Source: Colocasia esculenta
Taxonomy: Eukaryota > Streptophyta > Magnoliopsida > Alismatales > Araceae
NCBI GenBank assembly: GCA_014218235.1
Contig: CM024755.1
Coordinates: forward strand, 160,635,941-160,699,940
DNA length: 64,000 bases
Direction: 5' to 3'
The notes below the pieces were generated by a model. It made no database searches. It was not told where the DNA came from and saw nothing but the letters and a program-made list of their open reading frames with translations. The position numbers and the translations under genes were made by a program. Of the stretch, positions 22,536 through 33,931 are shown piece by piece. Each line of letters begins with the position of its first letter. Position 1 is the stretch's first letter.

Positions 22536-23858
22536 TGATAGCTCACGAATGCGTCGTTAAACACGTGACTAACAATCTCAAATTTATCGGCCTACACTAA
22601 ATATTTTAACAATAGTTAAGTGGTGAGAGCCGAGTCGAATCCACGGGGAACTAGATTTTAGAATGAAAACTTTGAGTTTTTATTTAGAAAAAATAACGTG
22701 GTAGTATTAAGACTAAGTTGCACGAAAAAAAATTTAAACTACGTGAAATAGACAAAGAGAGAGAGAGAGATAAAGAGTAGATGAAAGATCATGAGACGAG
22801 ATTAAAAACTACAACTCACTAAATAGATAAAAGACTAACAACGTCTTATTTAAGTAAGAAGAATAACTCACAATTACAATAACTGAAAACATGAGCAATA
22901 GAGAGAGAGAGAAGAGAGAGAGAGAACAAAATATAGAGAGAGAGAAAAGAGAGAGACGAGGGAGAGAGGGGAGAGAGGGGATAGAGGAGAGAGAAGAGAG
23001 AGAGCGCGTGAAAGAGAGAGGAGAGAGAGAGAAAGAGAGAAAAGAGAGAGAGAGGAGAGAGAAAGAAAAACGAGAGAGAGATAGAGAGGAAGCGAGAAAG
23101 AGAGAGAGAAGGGAGGCGATAGAGGAGAGAGAGAGGGGGCCCGCGCCTCTACGTGCATGCATGCACGTAGGGGCCGCGCGGGCTGGGTGGCGTGGCGACG
23201 CGCGGGCGGACGCAGGCGGGGCGGGCAGCGGCGCGCGCGGGCGGGGCAGGCGGCCGGGCGGTGCGGCCGGCAGGGGCGAGCCGGGTGCGGGGGGCCAGGC
23301 GGGCCGGGCCAGCGGGCCGGGCGGTGCGGGGCAGGCGCCTGGGCGCTGCTGTGCTGCTGCTTGCTGCTTGCTGTCTTCCGAGAAGAGGGAGGCCGGGAGA
23401 GAGAAAAGAAAAGGGGAAGAAGATAAGAGAAAGAAGAAGAAGAAAAGGAGAGGAAGAAGAAGGAGAAGGAGGAAAGGATCGGAGGAGAGAGGGAGAGGGA
23501 GAAAGTGAGAGGGGGAATAAGAGAGGGGGTTTTAAAATAGTAGAGAAAGATAGGAAGGGGAGAGAGAAAAGGAAGGAGAGATTTTTGGAAAATAGGAGAG
23601 GATATTTTTAAAAGTGAGAAAGTATTTTTGAAAAGAGAGAGAGGGAATATTTAAAAAAAATAGAATCTCTCATTATTCTCTCTTGCTTTAATCAAATCTA
23701 TTGGCCCATTAAGCACTTCATAGAATGACCCATTAACCTGCAAATACAACATAAAATTGAATTAATCAATTATCGTCCATGATAATAGAAATCTTATGAA
23801 TTATCAAGTGTTAGTCATTGAAATGGCATGATTATTCATGATAATTATGATATTATCA
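22536..23858 (-). repeat. 3' LTR of the innermost Athila-type element
   Basis: 1323 bp, TGATAGCTCACGAATG...GATATTATCA, matching 27851-29159. It contains a long (GA)n-rich tract (22890-23140), a 22-bp perfect palindrome (23149-23170), a very GC-rich core (23170-23350) and a purine tract (23390-23660). The target duplication TTATC is at 22531-22535 and 29160-29164, perfect. All ORFs in the LTR come from the GA/CT and GC-rich tracts and are rejected. Confidence 0.95.
23149..23170. promoter_or_regulatory. 22-bp perfect palindrome in the Athila-type LTR
   Basis: CTACGTGCATG followed by its exact reverse complement. It holds the RY motif CATGCATG at its centre and two ACGT cores (TACGTG/CACGTA). 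It is conserved unchanged in the other LTR (28441-28462). It lies at the junction of the purine tract and the GC-rich core, a plausible promoter or hairpin location. Confidence 0.6.
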
Positions 23859-24969
23859 CATCCCCCAACTTACTCATTGCTAGTCCCTTAGCAATGCACA
23901 TAAGTAATTAATTGGGACAAACAAGAGTTTAAAACATCATACTTCATGACAAGAAAGTAAGAATGAGAATGCTTGGTCATAAGTATTTCATGTTCCAATC
24001 GAGAGTGTCAAAGGCAAATATGTCAGTTCATGTCATTAGACAGTTCCTCAAGATACACACAAAATTTCATGACTTTTTGTATAATGTTTGAGCATTAATA
24101 AGAGAGTGCATGAGCTTTTTACTTATCACTCAAGGATGGTATCAACTCTACACCTTAAATTCGATCCTCGAATTACAGGTAGCTTTCACTCTGCCTAATT
24201 TTTTTTTTTTCATGCTCTTTTTTTTTTCTTTTCATTTACATGGTGCTGCACTTCCCTCACCGTTTGACGCGAACCTCAACTCTTACCTTAGGAGCCACAG
24301 GCCCGGTTACTAAGATCAGGGGCATTTTCCATGTTTCTTTTTTTTTTTCACTACTACACACATTTTCACATTTTTAGGCAGGTAGCTTTTTCTCCACGAT
24401 TGGTCGTCAATAGGAGTGTAGAATATCAATCAATCAACCTGAATGTTAGGTAAAACTCTCATCATCCATTTGAATAGCTCAAAATAATACTTTATGTGTT
24501 GATGAAATTTCAAATGTATTCTGAGGAAGATGCTAAAAACATAACTAGTTAATTCACCCCTTCAACTTACCACCTTCACAAGTACACAATATGAGTCAAG
24601 CTAGAAGTATACAAAAAATTCTTGCATGAAATATGAAGCATGAAGCACAATATTAGGGACAAAAGTTTGAAATACAATTTGTCTCTCCCCCCAACTTAAA
24701 TGACATTGTCCTCAATGTCATAAAAGTAATGACAATAGAATAAAGCCAATGTAAGTTAAGAAAGGAGAGATGCAACCTGATGATCACATGCGGGTGGTTC
24801 ACACTAACTTCATCAAAGGATAGTGGCCAGCAAACACCTAAGACACAAAATAAAAACGAAATCAATAGAAATCAATTTTCCTAAAAATATTGGGTTGCCT
24901 CCCAACAAGCGCTAAGTTTAATGTCTTCAGCCAGACACATGGGGGTAAAGGGTCACGTAACACCCCCAA

Positions 24970-25206
24970 TCAATTGACGCCAAATTTTTCTTTGTAAGGC
25001 ATCACTAGCCAAGGTGGGTCAAGTGGTCCAAATGTACCTTGCAGATCAGTAAGTGATAGAGAAATTAAGGCACTCAAGATCATATCTTCAATTAAGAAAT
25101 TTTCATTTGCACACCTAAGATCTTTATATGTGTTGAGCACTTCAATTTGGACTTTATTCTTTTCTCCATTTTCACCCACAACTTCCATTTTCAGATCCTC
25201 TTTCAT
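24970..25206 (-). pseudogene. Short unrecognised ORF of the Athila-type element
   Basis: 78 codons, MKEDLKMEVVGENGEKNKVQ at the start and LDPPWLVMPYKEKFGVN at the end. Charged, no signal or membrane segment, no known motif. Same strand and just downstream of the GYF ORF, so it may be the C-terminal part of the same protein after further frameshifts (25207-25357). Confidence 0.35.
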
Positions 25207-25357
25207 GATGTTCAGGTCAGATTGAGTTGAATGCTCAGAGGATTGTTAAACTCCACAGGCTGACTTGTGTCAAAAATAGTAGCATGATCTGGAATGAAAT
25301 GAATATGACTTTCAACACAAGGATGCTTAAAAGGTTCAAGTGTAGTTGACCAATCAG

Positions 25358-26445
25358 CTAGTGTAGCATGTCCATAAACATGTTGGATTTGCCAAGATCA
25401 GGGAGAGGTAGGAGTTCTATGTCTTTCTCAACATTAAGAGAGACCCAGTCAATGTGGACTTTAGGCAAAATTGCTAATTCATCTCTTACCCAATAAGAAT
25501 GATTGATGATTACACCCAGCTCTTTCTCCACACTCACTTCTTCTTCGTCACCCACTTGAAATAATGTCACATCAAACTTGGGCCCAACATCTAGATGACA
25601 CTTTTTTTTCTCCCCCCAACTTGAGTTCAACTAACTCATTAGAGCTTTCCTCAAATATGACATTATGGATGGAGTCTTCTTGATGGTCAGTTTCAAGTTG
25701 GGCCAAGACTATGGATTGATTTTCAGTGGCACCCATCTCCTCTTGATTTGACTCATTAATATTATCTCTCATTTTCCAAGTGGGCGTGTCCACAATCATG
25801 TTGGACTGAGAAGTTGCGGATGGAATTTGAGAGTCAAATTGTTGGTCACAATCAAGATAATGATGCGCATGATTGTCAATGGGTTGGCATGGTGACTGAC
25901 TATCTTGCCTCCTTCTGATTTCCATTAATTGAGTAATCAGGAGGTCAGTTTTGACAAAGGATTGCTCTAATTCTTGTTGTTGTTGGGTGAATGTTTGCTC
26001 AAAGATTTGTTGGTTATTATGAAAATTTTGTCATAAATTGCCCAAATTGATCATCTAAGAGGCCTGATTGTGAGGGGGATGTATAAGTGGACTGTGGATA
26101 TACATATCCCTCATGATTGCTTTTGTCATGAATATCAGTTTGGCATTGGGCCCAATGTTGAAAGTTGTGGATAGGTGGGCTTTGGGCTTGGGCCAGAATA
26201 GGTTGATCTCTAAGTGTTAAATGTGGCATTACTTCTCTAAGTGGTTGGAAGGGTGTGCCTTCAGGAGCATTTGTTAAGCACACAGGAAGATCAATGCCAA
26301 AAAATTTGTGATCGAACCATGATATGATTTCGGCACCTAGAAAGGGTCCTTGAATTTCCCCTTGAGGATCTTGATAGAGTAAACTCAATTTTTCAGGGGA
26401 GACACCTTGGTCAACTTTTGAGTAAGGAGTGGGTGTGGATAACAC
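25358..26445 (-). pseudogene. GYF-domain protein carried by the retrotransposon
   Basis: Three overlapping minus-strand frames form one degraded protein of about 360 residues. The first (26445-26017, opening with GTG after an upstream stop) contains LSLLYQDPQGEIQGPF, then EIISWFDHKFFGIDLPV, then APEGTPFQPL and VMPHL. This is the GYF fold signature (GPF-x4-I-x2-W-x4-FF), which binds proline-rich peptides. The DPQG...GPF...ISWF...FFGIDLPV wording is that of plant GIGYF/EXA1-type proteins (from memory). The next frame (25925-25572) is entered by a 1-base shift near 26020 and has a Gln-rich QQQQ segment at its upstream edge. The third (25630-25358) is acidic and unrecognised. Likely a host exon captured by the element; what the rest of the protein did is unknown. 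Confidence 0.75.
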
Positions 26446-27850
26446 TTGTAAGTTTTGGGTCTGTTCTTGGGTGAGGGAGGTGATGAGATGTAAAGTGGGT
26501 CAACATATTTCCTCCACCCTGAATCATACATGTGATCTTAATGTGTGGGTGACCATGAACAGATGGGCTTGAGTCCATTTGGAGCCATTGGACTGGTAAG
26601 TAGAGGTTGATGGATAAAGTGGGGTGGTTGAGAGTGCATACCATAATGGGCTGATCCAATTTGTCCAAATGATGTGTCAATTTCATAACCATGATTGTCA
26701 ACCCACATAAATCCTCTTTTCTTTTGTTTTTGTTTTTTGTTTTTAATTTTTTATTTTTTTTATTGTTTTGAAATATTTGATTTTTTTTTATTTTCAAATA
26801 AGTTAGCAAACAATTAATCCTATGACACCTATGGTTCCCTAGGACATAAACATTTGATTTCTCACTAATCAACTGAGGCCTAACTCAAATCCACTCTCAA
26901 GCTCGTTAACTGGCCAGGTAAGAGGTGGGAAAGTGGGAGGTTCCCCCTGCTCTCACAGGGACCTAATTAAGTAACCACTTGTCCACTTAGGCGTTTGCCA
27001 ATAAACCTCTAGCCTTAGACACCAGTCTCCAAACTTGATAGTGGGCCCAAGTGGGCCAAAGTCTCAAAGCGAACCCTAGGTCAAGTTTCTACTTTCTTTT
27101 TATGGGGCTTGGGAATGCAAAAGATGCAGAAGTTGTGGTTTGTGGGCTAAGGAAGGGTGATCAAATCCCCACCTTATCTTGTTAAGGAAACTGCCCTTAA
27201 AGTATTTTTAGAAATGATATGCACACCACAAAATCAAGCAAGGGGTTCTATGCAAGCATGGCAACGCATGATCATGATTTTAAGAAAGTTGAAATTCTCA
27301 CCTTGCCTCCCGCAATCTTCGACAAGAAAGGAAACTTTTCAAAAAGAAAATTACCTAAAGATGAAAGTCTAAATGATGCATGTCCTAAAGATGGAAAGTT
27401 TCTAATCTTGACGTGACATCTTTTATTGGATTCAAGTGATTGATTTTTTTATTTTTTTTATTAATTGTCTAAACATGACAACTAAGAAAAGGAAACTCAA
27501 TCAAGAGGGTTTTAATGGTACTTACCTTCAACGCAATCCCTCGTTCTTTTGGAAAGTAAAACAAATAGAAAGAGTGAGAGAGAGAGAGAAGAAACTCACC
27601 TCACTTACCATTTTTCTGCTATTTTTTGTGCAATTTTCGGATTTATTTTCCAAAACAGCCCCTTTTACTTACAGATCTGCCTTTCAGTGACAGATTTCTG
27701 GCAGATTCTCCATTTTTGTAATTTTCAGGATTTTTCACTTTTTATTTGATATCTACAAAAAGAAAAAGAATTGTTAGCATGAATATATACAAAAAAACAC
27801 CAAAATTATCAAAACTAAAAATCTAATTCCCCGGCAACGGTGCCAAAAAT

Positions 27851-29159
27851 TGATAGCTCACGAATGCGTCGTTAAACACGTGACTAACAATCTCAAATTT
27901 ATCGGCCTACACTAAAATTTTAACAATAGTTAAGTGGTGAGAGCCGAGTCGAATCCACGGGGAACTAGATTTTAGAATGAAAACCTTGAGTTTATTTAGA
28001 AAAAATAACGTGGTAGTATTAAGACTAAGTTGCACGAAATAAATTTAACTACGTGAAATAGACAAAGAGAGAGAGAGATAAAGAGTAGATGAAAGATCAT
28101 GAGACGAGATTAAAAACTACAACTCACTAAATAAATAAAAGACTAACAACGTCTTATTTAAGTTAAGAAGAATAACTCACAATTACAATAACTGAAAACA
28201 TGAGCAATAGAGAGAGAGAGAGAGAACAAAATATGAGAGAGAGAGAGAGAAGAGAGAGACGAAAGGGAGAGAGGGGATAGAGGAGAGAGAAGAGAGAGAG
28301 CGCGTGTGAAAGAGAGAGGAGAGAGAGAGAGAGAAGAGAGAAAAGAGAGAGAGAGAGAGAGGAAAAATGAGAGAGAGAGAGGAGAAGAGAAAGAGAGAGA
28401 GAAGGGAGGCGATAGAGGAGAGAGAGAGGGGGCCCCGCCTCTACGTGCATGCATGCACGTAGGGGCCGCGCGGGCTGGGCTGGTGGCGACGCGGCGGGCG
28501 GACGCAGGCGGGGCGGGCAGCGCGCGGGCGGCGGCGCGGCAGGCGCGCGGCGGGCGGTTGCGGCCGGCAGGGGCGAGCCGGGTGCAAGGGGGCCAGGCGG
28601 GCTCGGGCCAGGCGGGCCGGGCGGTGCGGGGCAGGCGCCTGGGCGCCTGCTGTGTGCTGCTGCTTGCTGCTTGCTGTCTTCGAGAAGAGGAGGCCGGGAG
28701 AGAGAAAAGAAAAGGGGAAGAAGATAAAGAGAAAGAAGAAGAAGAAAAGGAGAGGAAGAAGAAGGAGAAGGAGGAAAGGGATCGGAGGAGAGGGAGAGGG
28801 AGAAAGTGAGAGGGGGAATAAGAGAGGGGGTTTTAAAATAGTAGAGAAAGATAGGAAGGGGAGAGAGAGAAAAGGAAGGAGAGATTTTTGGAAAATAGGA
28901 GAGGATATTTTTAAAAGTGAGAAAGTATTTTTGAAAAGAGAGAGAGGGAATATTAAAAAACATAGAATCTCTCATTATTCTATCTTGCTTTAATCAAATC
29001 TATTGGCCATTAAGCACTTCATAGAATGACCCATTAACCTGCAAAACAACATAAAATTGAATTTAATCAATTATCGTCCATGATAATAGAAATCTTATGA
29101 TTTATCAAGTGTTAGTCATTGAAATGGCATGATTATTCATGATAATTATGATATTATCA
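27851..29159 (-). repeat. 5' LTR of the innermost Athila-type element
   Basis: 1309 bp pair of 22536-23858, with the same order of GA tract, palindrome (28441-28462), GC-rich core and purine tract. Differences between the two are mostly small indels in the low-complexity tracts. Confidence 0.95.
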
Positions 29160-29164
29160 TTATC

Positions 29165-31505
29165 CCTTAACAACTGCAGGGTAAACCTCAAATGAGCTGC
29201 ATGCTCCTCTTCAGATGCTGAATAAATCAGAATATCATCTATAAAGACCACAATAAATTGATCTAAATATGGATGAAAAATCTATTCATCAGATCCATAA
29301 ATCCTGCAGGAGCATTAGTCAACCCAAATGGCATAACCACAAACTCATAGTGACCATATCTGGTTTTGAAGGCTGTCTTATCTATATCCTCCTCTTTAAT
29401 TCTCAACTGATGGTACCCGGACCTCAAATCAATTTTAGAAAACACTTTTGCTGATTGCAACTGATCAAATAGATCATCTATCCTCGGAAATGGGTACTTA
29501 TTCTTAATGGTCACATCATTCAACTTTATAATCAATACACATCGAAAACTTCCATCTTTCTTTCTCACAAATAAAACCGGCGCTCCCCATGGGGAATGAC
29601 TCGGTCTAATAAAACCTTCTGCAACAATTCTTCTAACTGCTTTTTCAATTCCTTAAGTTCTGCTGGTGCCATCCGATATGGAGCTTTAGAAATCGGCATG
29701 GTACCTGGCAGCAACTCAATAGTAAAGTCCACCTCTCTATGTGGAGCTAACCAGGCAAATCCTCAGAAAAAATATCAGCAAATTCCTAACCACGGGAACT
29801 GCTTCTACTGGCTGACTGGCTTCTACCAGACTTACCGAGGCTAAATAAGCTACACTCCCATCATTATCAACTTTCTAGCTTTAATTGCAGAAATTAGAAA
29901 CTTGGAGGTATAAAAAGACATACCTTGATATTCAAATACTGCACCATTAGGATGACAAAATCTGATCCTTTTCTTTCTGCAATCTAACATTGCTCCATAC
30001 ATTTCAAGCCAATCCATACCCAGAATAATATCATAATCTGACAACCGCAGGGCATACAACCGACCCGGCATTTGGTTCTCTTCAATCATAACAGGAGCTT
30101 CATCTATATAGCTCGAAGTGAGTAGAAACTTACCCGAAGGAACCTCCACTACTAACTCACAAGACTTCTCCTCTAAAGGATGAGCTATACAATCCAAAAA
30201 TTCTTCGGAAATAAAAGAATGAGAGGCACTCGAATCAAATAAAACTCTTGTTGAATATTCATAAAGAGGTAAAGTACCTTCTATCATATTCGATGCCTCC
30301 GCCTGGGCTCGGGTGATAGCCATAACCCGGCCTCTTCCTCGCTGTTGTGGTACTCCTCTGCCACGACCTAACTGTGGCTGCTGAAACTGCTGAGGTTGGC
30401 TGCTGCTGCACACCTCTTCCATATCCATATTCTCTCGGATAGGGACAATTGCGGATCAAATGTCCCGGCTGATTACAATTATAACACCGATACTCTGGTG
30501 GAGTAATAGGCTGCCTGGCAGTACTCTGCTGCGACTCCTCCACCTCAGGTCTACCTCGGCCCTGCTGGAACTGCGGACGACCTCCCCATCCTCTTCCTTT
30601 TCCTTTAAATGCTTGCTTTAATTTCTGGCCCCATTTACCAAAGCCTGATGAAGAAGGTCCTGCTGGTGCTTTTCCTTACTTGCACCCACTGACTGCTGCG
30701 GTAGCCGGAAACTACCTGAACCTGACTCGCCCACTGACGAGTCCGAATAGACCTCTCTAAAGTAGCTGCTCTGAGCTGCCTCTCCACTGTCTTGCACATA
30801 AGAGGTACTATCGCATCTGCAATTCCACTCAAGCCTCTGATAAAATACTCAACATCATATTATTATCTGAAACCACATATGGCGCATAACGGCTAAGTGT
30901 CATAAAATCATCTGGTATTCAAAATGAAGAATTACCTTGCTGGAGAGTCCGAAACTGCTCTCTTTTTACTTGCTGCACTTGGATCGGAAAGAATGTATCA
31001 TTAAATACATCGAGAAATTCCGACCAAGTGATGGCTTACTCCGTCCTACCTGCAAAGGTGGTCTGCATCTTCAGTCGCCACCATTCCAATGCAAAACCCC
31101 TCAAGATAAGCAGCTAACACAACTCTATCTGCTGCCGGACACCTCATAGTCGCAAAAACTCTTTCAATTTCATGAACCCATGCTCTGCTGTATCTGGATT
31201 CGGCCCTCCTGAATAAGTAGGTGGCTGCAATCTCAGAAACTTTTCCACTTGCATCACTGGTTCTTCTGCTATCATTACTGGTGGTGGTGTGGCACAGGTG
31301 CTACAAAAGGCACCTCCACTCTTGGCGGAATGGAGCTACAGGTACAGCCTCTCCATCTCCAGGTGGTACTGCAACCGGTGGTACCGGCGCTGCTGATCCA
31401 TTCTTGTCCGGATATCCGTAAGGCTTTCCCATATTCTTTCAATCATACGCTGGGTACTCTCCTCCAGATCATTTCCTCCACCACCCCAATCTCTCTATCA
31501 GTCAT
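29165..31505 (-). pseudogene. gag-pol: Gag, protease and RT (first part) of the middle chromovirus
   Basis: Minus strand. The gag start is at ATG 31505, but gag is badly frameshifted (31505-30550). A CYNCNQPGHLIRNC zinc knuckle is at about 30486-30445. Protease (30428-29850) reads VLFDSSASHSFIS: the catalytic triplet is DSS where D-S/T-G is expected, so the glycine is lost. It is followed by DIILGMDWLEMYGAML. RT (29568-29263) has SKIDLRSGYHQLRI and FGLTNAPAGFMDLM; a frameshift precedes the catalytic FIDD near 29240. The reading stops at the target duplication 29160-29164 and resumes at 22530. A U-rich 3' splice acceptor (TTTGTTTATGTAG, minus strand, ending 31518) lies 12 nt before the ATG. 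Dead copy. Confidence 0.9.
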
Positions 31506-31645
31506 TACCAGAGATTTCTACATAAACAAACACCAAACAAAAATCAAAACAACAAATTATCAAAAACCAGGGTCCCTACCAGCAGTGTATAAAGACCGAA
31601 ATAAGGCTATGTATCCTTCTAATTCCCTTATATTAACACGGACTT

Positions 31646-31657
31646 GCTCTGATACCA
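31646..31657 (-). other. Primer-binding site of the middle chromovirus, tRNA-iMet type
   Basis: On the minus strand TGGTATCAGAGC, an exact match to the plant initiator-methionine primer site, two bases after the LTR end at 31660. Confidence 0.95.
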
Positions 31658-31659
31658 AC

Positions 31660-33931
31660 TGTGGCGGAACACCTCGGCCAGCCCGTTAAACCAATAACGT
31701 ACTTGATCCGAGTCCGCCTCCCGCGAACGGGCCGAAGCCTCGCAAGGGATACCAAACCACAGTCCGTGTAAACACAAAGGAACACATACATTTTATATAT
31801 AACTCACAAGTTTACATAGCCAAATTTCCACAAAACTGAAAAGAAGTACAAGAGCCTGGGGCATACCCCGAGGTACAACTGAAGAAAGTAAACAACTAAC
31901 TAACTACACTGTTGGAGCTGCCACTACACAGCTGGAGGTACCGACCTGCACCGCTACGGCGCGGCTCTGAACTAGACGACGGTCGTGAAACGTCCTCCTC
32001 GCTCTCACCTGTGGGGGTAGGGGTGAGCCTCTCTAGTCACTGGCTCAGTAGGGAACTCCCCCAACACCGAGCAAACCAAAACCACAGGTACGAAAGCAGT
32101 AAACAATAACAACAATTTATAGAACAGCTAAGCAGGATATTAAGCTGTAAAAGTACTCACCGTCTGCGGACTACGAGAAAAACTTTAATAATTAAACGGC
32201 AAACCAGTACAGGTGTACAAGCTAAAGTAGAGACTGCCAAACACGAGCCACGTGAACTGGTTCACGACACCAGTAACTGACTCGGACAAGCTAACACAGG
32301 TCTACCTCTCAGTCTCGCAGCACGGACGAAAGGTCCAGCTGCCGCTCCACGTGAAAAAGTCAAGCAACTGTGGAGACCAACTAAACACCACCACCTGCGG
32401 ACCACACGGTCGCAGGCCCATGCCTGGCACCTCTAGAGATCCTGGCCCGGAACACTCTAGAGTGAGGCACTGGAAAAGGACTAGCTGGGGTCCAGTACGT
32501 CTACTGGTGTCCGTACCCCCAACTACGAGCGCGCTACAAGTGACTAAAGACAAACACAAGTGTCACTGTCCCACTGTTTTTCCCTCAGCCGGACGTGCAA
32601 CTCAAACACAAGAGTGAGGGTGTCCAGGTCAGACGACACAGACCTCGACGGTACAACACAAGTACGGGACAAAGCCCCGAGCTAACAGCCTGGCTCACAA
32701 AGAACCTGGGGCACCCAACTGGAGAGGTAACCACGGTAGGCGTCATACTACTTGCCACGTACATAGAACCACGTGCACGTCACACACAAACCACGTGAAA
32801 CCTCAAGTAAACCACAAGTAACAACGGTCCACTACACGTGAACTCAACTGACTCGCGTAAACAACGCGCAGCCACGAAAGTAGGTAACTAACTGCATACC
32901 TTGTATGCTAAACATGGAACTCTGTGCACTTAGTGCACCTCAGGTACAATGCACAAGTATTATCGATAAATACCATAATTAGTCATTTATGTTTACAACC
33001 AGTAGGTGGCAACATCGACTGCCGCTAACAAGAAGTCAACGGCAAGGGATCTGGCCGTCTACATCCTGGCTGAGGAGCTTGGCGACAAACGATGTTGACG
33101 CCAAGTTCTTCGGCCTTAAACCCTGCAGGAAACCCTAATCCGAATCTATGGGTTCCAACCATTTTAACTACAGAAAAACATGCATAAGCAATTCCTTAAC
33201 ATGCTAGGACCCAAAACAATCCATTACAACATGCTTTGCTTGCTAAATTACTCAAACCACCCATTATCCCCGTATGGTGCAACTTTATTCGAAAATGCAT
33301 TATCATGCTAATTCAGGTGGTTACGTCGTGTTTTAATGTTTCTACGGAGTTAACCGGGTTCGTCCCCTACCCAGAACACGCTAGAACCTCCCGTAATCTC
33401 CTGGTTCACGCCGAACCCTCCGCGAGCTCCCACGAGAATTGCACCACGCCACAACGATTCATCGCGCAATTCAACAACGCCACGCGTTCTACAATCGTCT
33501 AACCACCCTTCGGTACCTGTTGGAAGCTTTAGGAATACTGGGGCAATAAGCTGGGGCAAGGGGGATTGAGAACAGGGTAGGAAACCTGCCCTCGGGTGAG
33601 CCTATAACCTGCAGAATTCTCAAGTTGGCGTCAACCCCTCTGCCGCCAATGGCAACCGCCATCATCAACGTCCACATCTTGAGCCTCCAAGATCATGCAG
33701 TAAACGACCACATACTTGGACGCCAACAGGTCAACGGCCATACCTGGCCGCCAACTCCAACTGAACTGCAGCAGGTCCTATTTCATTTCAGGACTAAACC
33801 TGCACTTCACCTGCTCAAGCCACACATTCACACCAAACATTCCACACAATCAACTCACATTGGCCTCACAATGGCCACCACAACTAACACACACATGATC
33901 CGCATGGATCCGAAAAGCACGCGACGTTACA
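31660..33931 (-). repeat. 5' LTR of the middle chromovirus
   Basis: 2272 bp pair of 17929-20196. On the minus strand a splice donor CTGG|GTAGGGG lies at 33370, and word clusters occur at about 33030-33115 and 33620-33760. The short ORFs in it have no family and are not conserved in the other LTR copy. Confidence 0.95.

Larger units (their letters stand above)
23859..27850 (-). mobile_element. Internal region of a non-autonomous Athila-type element
   Basis: Bounded by a polypurine tract on the minus strand (AGTTGGGGGATG, 23859-23870) and by a primer site next to the other LTR (minus strand TGGCACCGTTGCCGGGGA, 27846-27829), one mismatch from the tRNA-Asp type TGGCGCCGTTGCCGGGGA used by Athila-like elements. 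About 4 kb. No protease, RT, RNase H or integrase is visible. It contains the GYF-domain ORF at 25358-26445 and a further short ORF at 25206-24970, of unknown family. The rest (23870-24900 and 26450-27830) is non-coding AT-rich sequence with several poly-T runs, plus the block GGGTTGCCTCCCAACAAGCG at 24890-24909. Confidence 0.85.

Noticed and set aside
22891..23611. Long plus-strand frames rich in Arg/Glu and Gly/Ala/Arg
   Set aside because: They are translations of (GA)n and GC-rich LTR sequence, repeated with different frames in the other LTR (28306-28993). No domain.
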